Below the pieces are notes generated by a model. It made no database searches. It had not been told where the DNA came from and was given only the letters and a program-made list of their open reading frames with translations. DNA of 64,000 nucleotides from DATBGO01 sp963785765. GTDB taxonomy: Bacteria > Actinomycetota > Actinomycetes > Streptosporangiales > Streptosporangiaceae. Shown piece after piece: positions 51,614 to 60,504 of the stretch; within the stretch, counting starts at the first letter, position 1, and each line of letters starts with the position of its first letter. The position numbers and the translations under genes are program-made. Location: NCBI GenBank assembly GCA_963785765.1, contig CAWAWM010000001.1:496001-560000 (forward strand), read 5' to 3'.

Positions 51614-52387
51614 ATGCCTGAGGGTGACGTGGTCTGGCGCACGGCACGCATGCTCGATGCCGCGCTGGGCGGACGAGTACTCACCCGCAGCGACTTCCGG
51701 GTGCCCAGGTACGCCACGACTGACCTGGCCGGCCGCACCGTGACCGAGACGCTGTCCCGCGGAAAGCACCTGCTCACCCGGGTGGATGGCGGCGTGACCG
51801 TCCATACCCACCTGCGGATGGACGGATCCTGGCGAATCCAGGCCGCCGGCTCGCCGGCCCGCGATCACCGGATCAGGCTGGTGCTGGCTAACGATGCCTG
51901 GCAGGCGACCGGCAAGCTGCTCGGCGTGGTCGAAGTGCTGGCCACCAGGAACGAGGAACGCGTGGTCGGCCATCTCGGCCCGGACCCGCTTGGCCCGGAC
52001 TGGGACCCTGACGAGGCGGTACGCCGTCTGCGGGCCAGCCCAGAGCGGCCCGTCGGCGAGGCGCTGCTCGATCAGCGGAACCTGGCCGGGGTGGGTAATT
52101 TTTTCCTGGCCGAGATGCTGTTTCTTCGCGGAGTCAGCCCCTGGCGCAGCGTCGGCCAGGTCAAAGACCTCGATGCCCTGCTAGAACTCGGGCGGCGGCT
52201 GCTTGACGCGAACAAGACCCGGATCGACCAGGTGACGACCGGCGACCGGGCACCGGGGCGGCAGAGCTGGGTATACGGGCAGGCGGGCCAGCCGTGCCGA
52301 CGATGCGGTACCAGGATCAGGAGAGCCGAGCAGGGCCCTACCGGCGAGGAGCGGGTCAGGTTCTGGTGTCCGGCGTGCCAGAGATAG
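51614..52387 (+). CDS. Fpg/Nei family DNA glycosylase (Nei2-like)
   Basis: This 257-residue base-excision enzyme starts MPEGDVVWRTARML, where Pro2 and Glu3 are catalytic. The beta-clamp Lys is in SRGKHLL. The H2TH part is LLDQRNLAGVGNFFLAEMLF, and the zinc finger is CRRCGTRI with CPACQR near the end. PEGD followed by VW is the Nei2 subtype of actinobacteria, which removes oxidised pyrimidines. With the AlkB gene it forms a repair pair. Confidence 0.92.
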   Translation: MPEGDVVWRTARMLDAALGGRVLTRSDFRVPRYATTDLAGRTVTETLSRGKHLLTRVDGGVTVHTHLRMDGSWRIQAAGSPARDHRIRLVLANDAWQATGKLLGVVEVLATRNEERVVGHLGPDPLGPDWDPDEAVRRLRASPERPVGEALLDQRNLAGVGNFFLAEMLFLRGVSPWRSVGQVKDLDALLELGRRLLDANKTRIDQVTTGDRAPGRQSWVYGQAGQPCRRCGTRIRRAEQGPTGEERVRFWCPACQR

Positions 52388-52481
52388 ATGTGGGAAGGCT
52401 TCCAGGGCGTAGCCGGTCAGAGCGGACAGTCGTCGTTCCGCGCTAGGCCAGGGCGTGTTCCGGCCGGCCCGATGTCGCTGG

Positions 52482-53236
52482 TCAGCTCTTGGTGATCTCG
52501 TTGACGGCGGCCAGGCCGTTGAGCGACCTGGGGTAGCCGATGAACGGCACCAGGACGGTGATGACGTCGAGCAGCTGCTGGCGAGTGTTACCGATGTTGA
52601 GGTTGGCGGCCGCGTGGCCTTTGGCTTGTGGATCGGCGCCGCCGAGGGAGATGAGGATGGCGAAGGTGAGCAGTTCTCGCGTCGGGATGTCGATCCCGTT
52701 GCGGGCCAGGTGGTCGCCGAAGCAGTTGGCGGACAGGAACCGCTGGAAGTGCAGTTCGTCATCCGGGGCGTTGTCGTACATCGCCTGGACCCGTTCGGCG
52801 CCGACGATCTGCTCCTGGACCGCCCGGCCGTGCGCCGCCCGGTCCGTATCGGCCGTGGTCGACTGCCCCTCGAGGGGCAGCTCGACGCCCCGGTCGGCTA
52901 GGACCTGGTTCGTGACGTGGATGAAGTCGAACACCCGGCCCATCCCGACGTAGGGGACGGCCTGGTAGACGATTTCTTTCGCCTCGACTGGCGTGACTCC
53001 GGCGGTGAGGGCGGCGCCCAGCATCACGGGTACTCGGCGAGCGCCCCGCACGCGATCAGCGAAGCGAGCTGCACCATGAGGCGGGTCCGGGTGTCCAGGC
53101 GGCTGTGGGCGAGGACCTCGTCGAAGGCAAAGTTGTCGAAGATCTCGATCAGCTCGGGGTCGGTGACCGCGAGGCTGGAGACGTGGTTGGGGAACAGCTC
53201 GTCGTGGTTTCTGCGAGCCGCTTCGCTGATGACCAT
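52482..53236 (-). pseudogene. Carboxymuconolactone decarboxylase family protein, frameshifted
   Basis: Two frames give one continuous family protein. The N-terminal 70 residues are MVISEAARRNHDELFPNHVSS, then LMVQLASLIACGALAEY. The remainder, starting at VMLGAALTAGVTPVEAKEIVYQAVPYVGMGRVFDFI, lies in another frame and ends LNGLAAVNEITKS. The shift falls at the CCC run (53028-53030). Adding one C joins EY-P-VMLG in frame. The family includes gamma-carboxymuconolactone decarboxylase and AhpD-like peroxidases. The usual Cys pair near the active site is not present (ANCFGDHL has one Cys). It is either disabled by a one-base deletion or a sequencing error. Confidence 0.82.
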
Positions 53237-53248
53237 TCGCGGTTCTCC

Positions 53249-53659
53249 TCAGTTCGGGGCTGTTCGGGGCACGAGCCTGATGGTGGCCTGATGAGCGCTG
53301 GGGCCGACGACGTGGCCGACAATGCTCGGGTCGTAACGGTGGTACTTGGCGCGGTATGCCGCGTCGATGTCGCCGGCCCGGGCGTCGTCGACGGGGGCGA
53401 AGGTCACGTCGCGCTCAAGGCCGCCGGCCCGGATGCGCCCCGTGCCGCTGGCGGTCGCCCGGCGGTACCAGGGCCTGTCAGGGCCGCCTGCCGAGCGCAC
53501 GTAGAGCTCGTTGCCTGCCCGGACCACCCACATCGTCACGTAGGCCCGCAGCGTACCGTCACTCCCGCAGGATGCGAGCTGGAGCTCTTCCGCGCTGGCG
53601 ATCCGCCCGAGCTGGTCGGACGGCCAGGCAGGCTGTCCATGCGTGCTGGCGCCGGGCAT
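53249..53659 (-). CDS. DUF2255 family protein
   Basis: This 136-residue protein carries LRAYVTMWVVRAGNELYVRSAGGPDRPWYRRA and AGGLERDVTFAPVDD. That is the split-barrel pattern of DUF2255, related to flavin/F420-binding proteins. It is last-but-one in a minus-strand redox cluster and directly abuts the cupin gene. Function unknown. Confidence 0.82.
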   Translation of the reverse strand: MPGASTHGQPAWPSDQLGRIASAEELQLASCGSDGTLRAYVTMWVVRAGNELYVRSAGGPDRPWYRRATASGTGRIRAGGLERDVTFAPVDDARAGDIDAAYRAKYHRYDPSIVGHVVGPSAHQATIRLVPRTAPN

Positions 53660-54061
53660 CTACCGGCTCCGTTCCTGCCCGCGGCCGGCCTGGTACTCCT
53701 GGTCGGTGACGTGCGGACCCCAGTGGGGGGCTCCCTGCGTGATCGACAGGTGGGTCATGAAGTCGTCGGGGGTCGCACCGTGCCAGTGCTCCTCGCCGTC
53801 GGGTGCGTAGGCCACGTCGCCGGCGTTCAGCACGACTGTGTCCTCGCCGCGTACCTGGACCAGGCCCCGGCCCTCGGTGACGTAGAGGGTCTGGCCGCCC
53901 TCGTGGGAGTGCCAGGCGCTCCGCGCTCCGGGACTGAAGCGCACGGCGGCGACGTTCAGCTGCGTGGGCGGCAGGCCGCGGGTGATGGGGTCGACCCAGA
54001 CGTCGCCGGTGAAGGTCTCGGCGGGTCCCCGGGCGGTCGGTGGCTTCGGCGAGAGTTCCAT
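53660..54061 (-). CDS. Cupin domain protein
   Basis: This 133-residue single-domain cupin has RSAWHSHEGGQTLYVTEGRG (motif 1: HxH...E) and DGEEHWHGATPDDFMTHLSI (motif 2: H). The pattern resembles manganese-dependent hydroxynitrile-lyase-like and CMD-associated cupins. Such cupins often neighbour carboxymuconolactone decarboxylase proteins, as here. Confidence 0.87.
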   Translation of the reverse strand: MELSPKPPTARGPAETFTGDVWVDPITRGLPPTQLNVAAVRFSPGARSAWHSHEGGQTLYVTEGRGLVQVRGEDTVVLNAGDVAYAPDGEEHWHGATPDDFMTHLSITQGAPHWGPHVTDQEYQAGRGQERSR

Positions 54062-54082
54062 CTGTGTGGTCCTTCCTGGCGG

Positions 54083-55105
54083 TCAGCGGCGGCGGGCCGC
54101 CGGGTCGAGGGCGGGGCTGACCCAGCCGTCGTCGGCTGGGTTGAGGGTCACGCCTGGCGGCACGATGGCGTCGACGGCGTCGAGGACCTCGTCGCTCAGG
54201 TGCACCTCAGTGGCGGCGAGCTGCGACTCGAGGTGGTCCATCGTGCGGGGGCCGATGATCGCCGAGGTGATAGCCGGGTGGCGCAGAGCGAACGCGATGG
54301 CCAGCTCGATGAGGCTGACACCGGCCTGGTCGGCGAGACTGGCGAGGGCCTCGGCGGCGTCGAGCTTGCGCTGGTTCTCCGGAAGGGACAGGTCGAACCG
54401 GTTGGCCAGGACGGCGCGGGCCGGGGAGGTCGGGCCGGTCTGTTCTTCCTTGCGGTAGCGACCGGAGAGCCAGCCACCGGCGAGCGGGCTGTAGGAGAGC
54501 ACGCCGTAGCCGTATCGGGCGCAGGTCGGCAGCACGTCTCGTTCGATCCCGCGGGTGAGTATCGAGTAGGTGGGCTGCTCGGTCCACGGCCGGTCCAGCC
54601 CCCGCCGCTCCGCGGTCCACTGGGCCTCGACGATGGCGGACACCGGCCAGGTGGAGTGCCCGAAGTACCGGATCTTGCCGGCCCGGACCAGGTCGGTGAG
54701 CGCCCCCAGGGTGACCTCCAGGTCGACGGCGGGATCGTAGCGGTGGACCTGGTAGACGTCGATCCAGTCGGTACCCAGCCGCCGGAGCGAGTTCTCTACC
54801 TCGGCGATGATCCAGCGGCGGCTGTTGCCGCGCCGGTTGGCGTCGTCGCCCATCGGCATGTGGACCTTGGTGGCCAGCACGATGTCGTCGCGCCGGCCGG
54901 CGATGGCCTTGCCGACGATCTCCTCGGACTCGCCGGCCGAGTAGACGTCGGCGGTGTCGACGAAATTGAGGCCCGCGTCGAGGGCCCGGTGGATGATGCG
55001 GATGCTCTCGTCGTGATCCTTGGTGCCCCACTCGCCGAACATCATGGCGCCGAGGCACAGCGGCGACACCTGGACGCCGGTGCGCCCGAGCGGTCGTAGT
55101 TCCAT
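54083..55105 (-). CDS. Aldo/keto reductase
   Basis: This 340-residue NADPH-dependent reductase begins MELRPLGRTGVQVSPLCLGAMMFGEWG. The catalytic Asp and Tyr are in FVDTADVYSAGESEEIVGKA, the Lys in ATKVHMPMG and the His in YQVHRYDP. C-terminal SAIIGPRTMDHLESQLAA is the cofactor-binding strand. GAAAGGAACTGACC precedes ATG. The substrate is unknown. Confidence 0.92.
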   Translation of the reverse strand: MELRPLGRTGVQVSPLCLGAMMFGEWGTKDHDESIRIIHRALDAGLNFVDTADVYSAGESEEIVGKAIAGRRDDIVLATKVHMPMGDDANRRGNSRRWIIAEVENSLRRLGTDWIDVYQVHRYDPAVDLEVTLGALTDLVRAGKIRYFGHSTWPVSAIVEAQWTAERRGLDRPWTEQPTYSILTRGIERDVLPTCARYGYGVLSYSPLAGGWLSGRYRKEEQTGPTSPARAVLANRFDLSLPENQRKLDAAEALASLADQAGVSLIELAIAFALRHPAITSAIIGPRTMDHLESQLAATEVHLSDEVLDAVDAIVPPGVTLNPADDGWVSPALDPAARRR

Positions 55106-55143
55106 GGTCAGTTCCTTTCGATAAGCCGCGGGTGGCCGGCTGG

Positions 55144-56178
55144 TCAGGGCCGGACGAGGACCTTGAGGGCGGTGCGGTTCGCCATCGCGGCGTAGCCCTC
55201 GGCGACGTCGTCGAGGGCGACGGTCAGGTCGAAGACCTTGCCGGGCTGGATGCGGCCCTCGAGCACGTCCGGGAGCAGCCCGTCGATGTAGGCGCGGGCC
55301 GGAGCCACGCCGCCGGTCAGGGTGACGTTGCGGAGGAACACCGGGAACGGCATCGGGACGTCGTCGTACTGGGGTGCCCCGACCCGGCTCACCGTGCCGC
55401 CGTTGCGGACGACGCCGAGGGCGGTTTCGATGGCCTCGCGGAGGCCGACGCACTCGAGCACGGTGTGGGTGCCGTCGCCGCCGGTGAGCTCACGGATCCG
55501 CGCAACGCCTTCCGCGCCGCGTGCGGTGACGACGTCGGTGGCGCCGAACTCGCGGCCGAGGTCGGTGCGGTCCTGGTGGCGTCCCATCAGGATGATCCGC
55601 TCCGCACCGAGCCGGTTGGCCGACAGGACCGCGGAGAGGCCGACCGCTCCGTCACCGATGACGGTGACGGTGGTGCGCGGGCTGACCCCGGCGGTGCGGG
55701 CGCAGTGGTAGCCGGTGGGGAAGACATCCGAGAGGCTGAGCAGCGACGGCAGGAGGGCGGAGTCCTCGCCGACGGGCAGCTTCACGAGGGTGCCCTGGGC
55801 CTGGGGGACCCGGACCGCTTCGCCCTGCCCGCCGTCAATGCCGTCCCTGGCCCACATGCCGCCGTGACGGCACGAGGTCTGCAGCCCTTCGCGGCAGAAG
55901 TCGCAGCTGCCGTCAGACCACACGAACGGGGCGACGACCAGGTCACCGGCAGCGAACCCGGGCACGTCGGCGCCCGCGTCCTCGATCACGCCGAGGAACT
56001 CGTGGCCGATACGGGCACCCGGCTCGGAGGCGGGCATGGACCGGTAGGGCCACAGGTCGCTGCCGCAGATGCAGGCGGCGACGACCCGGACCAAGGCGTC
56101 GGTCGGCGCGAGGATCCTCGGGTCGGGCACGGTCTCGACGCCGACGTCACCGGCGCCGTGGATGATGGTGGCGCGCAC
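55144..56178 (-). CDS. Zinc-dependent alcohol dehydrogenase
   Basis: This 344-residue MDR enzyme has ACICGSDLWPYR (zinc-ligand Cys), GHEFLGVIEDAG (second ligand), a structural-zinc loop CDFCREGLQTSC with only three cysteines, and VIGDGAVGLSAVLSA (NAD(P) fold). The structural zinc site may be incomplete. The GTG start has GGAAGGAG upstream. It heads the redox cluster just after the XRE regulator gene. Confidence 0.92.
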   Translation of the reverse strand: MRATIIHGAGDVGVETVPDPRILAPTDALVRVVAACICGSDLWPYRSMPASEPGARIGHEFLGVIEDAGADVPGFAAGDLVVAPFVWSDGSCDFCREGLQTSCRHGGMWARDGIDGGQGEAVRVPQAQGTLVKLPVGEDSALLPSLLSLSDVFPTGYHCARTAGVSPRTTVTVIGDGAVGLSAVLSANRLGAERIILMGRHQDRTDLGREFGATDVVTARGAEGVARIRELTGGDGTHTVLECVGLREAIETALGVVRNGGTVSRVGAPQYDDVPMPFPVFLRNVTLTGGVAPARAYIDGLLPDVLEGRIQPGKVFDLTVALDDVAEGYAAMANRTALKVLVRP

Positions 56179-56262
56179 GGGAAGCTCCTTCCGGCAGGAT
56201 GTCGCGGCGCGCCGGGTTAGCAGCCCCTGGGCAGGGGTGTGCCACCCGGCTGTTGACGGGGT

Positions 56263-57156
56263 TTACGGGCTCGGCCGGCCTGGCGGGGCCGGAGCCTCGG
56301 ACCCGTGCTGCTCTTGGTCTCCGGTGGCGGCCCAGCTGGCCAGCAGGTCCAGGGCTTGCTGCGACGGCGACGCCGGCTCGGCGGTGTATATCAGCAGGGT
56401 GAGGTCCTCGCCGGGCAGCTCCATGGCCTCGAACGACAGGTCCAAGGCGCCGACCACCGGGTGCCGCAGCTGCTTGCGACCGGTCCGGTGGAAGCGCACG
56501 TTGTGCGCCGCCCATCGGACCCGGAACGTCTCGCTCCGGGTCGACAACTCGCCGATCAGGTCGCTCAGCGCCTTGTTGTAAGGGTTGCGCCCCGCCTCGG
56601 AGCGCAACATGGCCACGATGTCATCCGCGGCGCGTTCCCAATCGACGAAGAACTCCTGCGACCGGGGGTTCAAGAACACGTAGCGGGCGTTGTTCGGAGG
56701 GCTGACGGGGTCGGTCAGCAGTTCTGAGTACAGGGCGTAGCCGAGCCGGTTGGCGGCCAGCAGGTCATGACGGGCGTTGCGCACCCAGGCCGGCGCGCCG
56801 ACCAGGTCGAGGATCCGCTGCACGCTGGGCCGGACCCGCTGAGCAGCGGTGCGCCGGCGGGTGGCGGGGGTGGCGCTGGCCGCCCGGGCCAGGTCGAAGA
56901 GGTGGGTGCGTTCGGCCTCGTCGAGCTGCAGGGCCCGGGCCAGGGCGTCGAGGACCTGCTCGGACACACCGTGGAGGTTGCCGCGCTCGAGGCGGACGTA
57001 GTAGTCCACGCTCACCCCGGCCAGGAGGGCGACCTCTTCCCGGCGGAGGCCCTTGACTCGGCGGTTTCCGCCGTAGCTGGGCAGGCCGGCCTGTTCAGGC
57101 GTGACCTGGGCCCGGCGCGATGCCAGGAACTCCTTGGCCTGGCTGCGGCTGTCCAT
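56263..57156 (-). CDS. XRE family regulator with MmyB-like ligand domain
   Basis: This 297-residue regulator has a helix-turn-helix (about 15-75: GLRREEVALLAGVSVDYYVRLERG). The MmyB-like domain follows, with PAWVRNARHDLLAANRLGYALYSELL, ARYVFLNPRSQEFFVDWERAADDIVAMLR and FRVRWAAHNVRFHRTGRKQLRHPVVG. MmyB-like proteins bind small hydrophobic ligands and usually control the nearby oxidoreductase genes. Here an alcohol dehydrogenase, aldo/keto reductase, cupin, DUF2255 and CMD gene follow on the same strand. Confidence 0.9.
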   Translation of the reverse strand: MDSRSQAKEFLASRRAQVTPEQAGLPSYGGNRRVKGLRREEVALLAGVSVDYYVRLERGNLHGVSEQVLDALARALQLDEAERTHLFDLARAASATPATRRRTAAQRVRPSVQRILDLVGAPAWVRNARHDLLAANRLGYALYSELLTDPVSPPNNARYVFLNPRSQEFFVDWERAADDIVAMLRSEAGRNPYNKALSDLIGELSTRSETFRVRWAAHNVRFHRTGRKQLRHPVVGALDLSFEAMELPGEDLTLLIYTAEPASPSQQALDLLASWAATGDQEQHGSEAPAPPGRPSP

Positions 57157-57319
57157 GGCTCCCAACTTACGGGCCCCTCCGACCAGGTGGGAGGTTCTGT
57201 CATTACCGGTCTCAGCAGGCCCCCAGATCGGCCAGACCATGACCCAGCAGGCACATGTCTGCCACACTGGAGTCGGCCTGAAGTGGGAACGGCACGATGT
57301 GCCGGTAAGGCGAGCGTGC

Positions 57320-58489
57320 ATGGCTGAACCGGACGTGGCCCGATTCGAGGCACTGCTAACCTCGCAGGGCCGCGAGCTTCTTGATCGGATCGCCAGCGAA
57401 GCCCCTGGCCCGGACACGGCCCTGCGGATTGGTGCCTCGCTGCGTGGTCTGTACCCGGCAGAGCTGGTCATCGAGGCACTGGCCCAGCATGAGCTACGGC
57501 TGCAGGCGCGGGCCAAGTTCGGCCGCGCTAGTGAAATGTTCTTCACTCGCGCGGGCCTTGAGCAGGCGTCCTCAGAGGTGGTGGCCAGGTACCGCGCCCG
57601 GCGGTACGCAGGCGCGGCCTGCGTGGCGGACCTGTGCTGCGGAATAGGCGGGGACCTGATTGCTCTGGCGGCCGGCCACCACGTACTGGCGGTGGACCGC
57701 GACCCACTGCATCTGCGCATCGCGCAGGAGAACGCTGAGGTCTACGACGTCGCTAAACGTGTGACTGCGGTGGAGGCTGACGCCAGGGACGTCGACTTGG
57801 CCCGCGCCGACGCGGTTTTTATCGACCCGGCACGGCGATCCGGTGATCGCCGGATGCGCGCTGGAGACAGTGAACCACCGTTGGGCTGGTGTGTCAGCCT
57901 GGCGGCAAAGGTCGCCTCCGTCGGAGTCAAGGCCGCCCCCGGCCTGCCGCATGACGCGGTGCCAAGCACGTGGGAGTTGGAGTTCATCGCCGTCGGCCGG
58001 GACTTGAAGGAGGCTGTGGCCTGGTCCCCGGTGCTGGCCACGTGCCGCACCCGGGCGACAATCCTGCCCGATGGTCACACGCTCGGTCCCGAGCCCGGTC
58101 CGACGGTAGAGGTGCGCCCGCCAGGGGAGTTCCTGCTCGACCCCAACCCTGCGGTCACCAGGGCCGGCCTGGTGCAGGAGGTCGCCCGGCGACTGGCAGC
58201 ATGGAAGATCGACGAGAGGATCGCGTTCCTCTCCGCAGATGTGCCCCTGCGAACGCCGTTCGGCCGTGGGCTACGGATCATTGACTCCGCGCCCTGGGAC
58301 CAGAAGAGCCTCCCCGCTAGGCTGCGCAAACTGGATGTAGGCGCGGTGGACATGCGCCGACGGGGCCTTGCGGGCGACGTCGACCAGCTACATAGGCAGC
58401 TCAAGCTGTCGGGCACGCGCCGGGTAACTCTGGTGATGACCCGGGTGCGAGACAAGCCATGGGGATTTGTTTGTGTGGACGTCGACTGA
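57320..58489 (+). CDS. THUMP-like domain class I SAM methyltransferase
   Basis: This 389-residue protein has an N-terminal helical segment, then the SAM fold VADLCCGIGGDLIALAAGHHVLAVDRDPLHL. It also has DAVFIDPARRSGDRR, where DPARR is typical of the family, and a C-terminal THUMP-like domain ending RDKPWGFVCVDVD. It probably modifies RNA, but the target is unknown. ATG at 57320 has AAGGCGAG upstream. A strong hairpin follows. Confidence 0.88.
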   Translation: MAEPDVARFEALLTSQGRELLDRIASEAPGPDTALRIGASLRGLYPAELVIEALAQHELRLQARAKFGRASEMFFTRAGLEQASSEVVARYRARRYAGAACVADLCCGIGGDLIALAAGHHVLAVDRDPLHLRIAQENAEVYDVAKRVTAVEADARDVDLARADAVFIDPARRSGDRRMRAGDSEPPLGWCVSLAAKVASVGVKAAPGLPHDAVPSTWELEFIAVGRDLKEAVAWSPVLATCRTRATILPDGHTLGPEPGPTVEVRPPGEFLLDPNPAVTRAGLVQEVARRLAAWKIDERIAFLSADVPLRTPFGRGLRIIDSAPWDQKSLPARLRKLDVGAVDMRRRGLAGDVDQLHRQLKLSGTRRVTLVMTRVRDKPWGFVCVDVD

Positions 58490-58529
58490 CCGGGGTGATC
58501 AGATCAATAGCGGTGGCGTGACAGGCGCG

Positions 58530-58568
58530 CGCCCGGGTCCCGCAGCTCGATGCTCAGGGACCCGGGCG
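58530..58568. terminator. Bidirectional terminator between convergent genes
   Basis: A perfect 12-base inverted repeat, CGCCCGGGTCCC (58530-58541) and GGGACCCGGGCG (58557-58568), encloses a 15-base loop. It lies exactly between the methyltransferase stop and the ABC permease stop, so it can end transcription from both sides. Confidence 0.88.
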
Positions 58569-58585
58569 TTCCTGCCGGTATCGGC

Positions 58586-59428
58586 TCAGGCGTCGCGCCT
58601 GCGGATCAGGATCAGCCCGGCGATCAGCGCGATCATGGCGTAACCGCAGAACACCGCGAATCCGGTCCAGGGCGCGAACATCGGCGGATTGCCGGTGGCG
58701 GGCTTGACGGCCCAGATCTGGCTGCCCGCCACGGCGGGCACCCACTTGTCGACGTGCACCTGCCAGGATTGCGGCAGCGCATTGATGAGCACCGAGATCA
58801 CGAAGAGCAGCACGATCGACGCGGTGATCGCGCCTGCGGTGTGCCGCAGGATGGCGCCGATCCCGTAGGCCAGCATCCCGCAGGCGGCCAGGAACAGCGC
58901 CCCGCCGACCACGGCCCGCAGCACATGCGGCTGGCTGAGCGTTGCGTTGATGTGCGCCCCGGACATCAGCGCCTGACCGAGGAAGAACGCCCCGAAGCTC
59001 GTGATCAGGCCGGTTACCAGGGCGACCGCGGCGAACACGACGGCCTTGGCGGCGAACAGCGTGCCGCGCCGCGGCATCGCCGTGAGCGACGTGCGGATCA
59101 TCCCTGTCGCGTACTCCGAGGTGATGGTCAGCACGCCCAGGACCGCCATGACGAGCTGGCCGAAGTACAGGCCGAACAAGCTCCGCTGGGTGGGGTCGAA
59201 ATCAGGCCCGAGCTGCTTCACGTTGTGGGCGGCACCCGCGCTGGCCAGCGCGCCGAAGCCGATCGTAATGACCACCAGGGCGAGCAGTGTCCAGTACGTG
59301 GACCTGGTCGACCTGATCTTGGTGAACTCCGACCGCACCGAGCCGATGAAGCCCGCCCGGCCGGCCGGGCGGGGCAGCGGGGCGGCCCCCGAGTGGCGGC
59401 CCGCTACTGGTGCCGATGTCGTTGCCAT
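58586..59428 (-). CDS. ABC-2 type transporter permease
   Basis: This 280-residue protein has six membrane helices, beginning with RSEFTKIRSTRSTYWTLLALVVI, which is typical of ABC-2 permeases of the NatB/BcrB kind. Later helices include SLFGLYFGQLVMAVLGVLTI and FAVFCGYAMIALIAGLILI, ending RRRDA. It starts 2 bases after its ATPase gene. The substrate is unknown; lantibiotic or drug efflux is typical of the group. Confidence 0.9.
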   Translation of the reverse strand: MATTSAPVAGRHSGAAPLPRPAGRAGFIGSVRSEFTKIRSTRSTYWTLLALVVITIGFGALASAGAAHNVKQLGPDFDPTQRSLFGLYFGQLVMAVLGVLTITSEYATGMIRTSLTAMPRRGTLFAAKAVVFAAVALVTGLITSFGAFFLGQALMSGAHINATLSQPHVLRAVVGGALFLAACGMLAYGIGAILRHTAGAITASIVLLFVISVLINALPQSWQVHVDKWVPAVAGSQIWAVKPATGNPPMFAPWTGFAVFCGYAMIALIAGLILIRRRDA

Positions 59429-59430
59429 GC

Positions 59431-60381
59431 TCAGGCCACCTCTCCCGCGTGCACCGGTTGCTTGCCCTGCTCGTTCGGGACGCCGGCGTGGAACTGCACG
59501 CTGGACGCGGTCAGCTCCATGAACGCCTGCTCCAGGGAGGCCTGCGCGGTGGCCAGCTGATGCAGCCGCACCGAGTTCTCGAACGCGATGTCCCCGACCT
59601 GGCTGACCTCCAGGCCCTGCACGATCATCAGGCCGTCGCCGTCCTCGTGCACCGTGCCGCCCGCCGCGATGACCGCTTTGGCGAGCTGGGCGGGCTGCGG
59701 CGTCCGCACCCGCACCGACTGCCGGGAATTGGTGGCGATGAATTCCGGTACCGTGCAGTCGGAAATAAGCTTGCCGCGGCCAATGACCAGCAGATGATCG
59801 GCGGTGTTCTCCATTTCCGACATGAGATGGCTGGAGACGAACACCGTCCGGCCCTCCGCGGCCAGCGCCTTCATCAGGTTGCGGATCCACAGGATGCCCT
59901 CGGGGTCCAGCCCGTTGACCGGCTCGTCGAACATCAGGATCGCCGGGTCACCGAGCAGCGCGCCCGCGATGCCCAGCCGCTGGCCCATGCCGAGCGAGAA
60001 GCCCTTCGAGCGCTTTCGCGCCACCGAGGTCAGCCCGACCAGCTCGAGGACCTCGCCGACCCGCCGCGCGGGCAGGTTGTTGGTCTGAGCGAGGCAGAGC
60101 AGGTGATTGTAGGCGCTCCGGCCACCGTGCACGGCCTTGGCGTCCAGCAGCGCGCCGACTTCGCGCATCGGGTAGGCGAGCTGCCCGAATGGCTGCCCGC
60201 CGATCGTGACCGAACCGCTGGTGGGCCGGTCCAGGCCGAGGATCAGCCGCATCGTGGTGGTCTTGCCCGCACCGTTCGGGCCCAGGAATCCGGTGATCTT
60301 GCCAGGCGCCACGCTGAATGACAGGTCGTCAACGGCCAGCGTGTCGCCGTATCGCTTGGTGAGGCCCCGTGCCTCGATCAT
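59431..60381 (-). CDS. ABC transporter ATPase (BcrA/NatA-like)
   Basis: This 316-residue ATPase has Walker A GPNGAGKTTTMRLIL, the signature FSLGMGQRLGIAGAL, Walker B ILMFDEPVNGLDPEG and H-loop VSSHLMSE. A C-terminal regulatory extension follows (about 220-316). AGGAGGGACAGAGACC precedes ATG at 60381, which is preferred over a start 7 codons earlier. It forms an exporter with the permease downstream. Confidence 0.92.
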   Translation of the reverse strand: MIEARGLTKRYGDTLAVDDLSFSVAPGKITGFLGPNGAGKTTTMRLILGLDRPTSGSVTIGGQPFGQLAYPMREVGALLDAKAVHGGRSAYNHLLCLAQTNNLPARRVGEVLELVGLTSVARKRSKGFSLGMGQRLGIAGALLGDPAILMFDEPVNGLDPEGILWIRNLMKALAAEGRTVFVSSHLMSEMENTADHLLVIGRGKLISDCTVPEFIATNSRQSVRVRTPQPAQLAKAVIAAGGTVHEDGDGLMIVQGLEVSQVGDIAFENSVRLHQLATAQASLEQAFMELTASSVQFHAGVPNEQGKQPVHAGEVA

Positions 60382-60504
60382 GGTCTCTGTCCCTCCTGAC
60401 ACTGGCGCAGGCCGGGTGCCCGGCCTGCCCCATCAGTCTGGCGGGGCAGCAGGTAGCCGCGCGTCGGCCAGCGGGCTGATCCGGTATCCGACCGTGGCCT
60501 TACA

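Noticed and set aside
53105..55099. A 664-codon open frame on the plus strand
   Set aside because: It runs antisense to the cupin, DUF2255 and aldo/keto reductase genes, all clearly recognised. Long antisense frames are common in GC-rich coding DNA, and its composition (Gly/Val/Asp/Arg) is that of a shadow frame.
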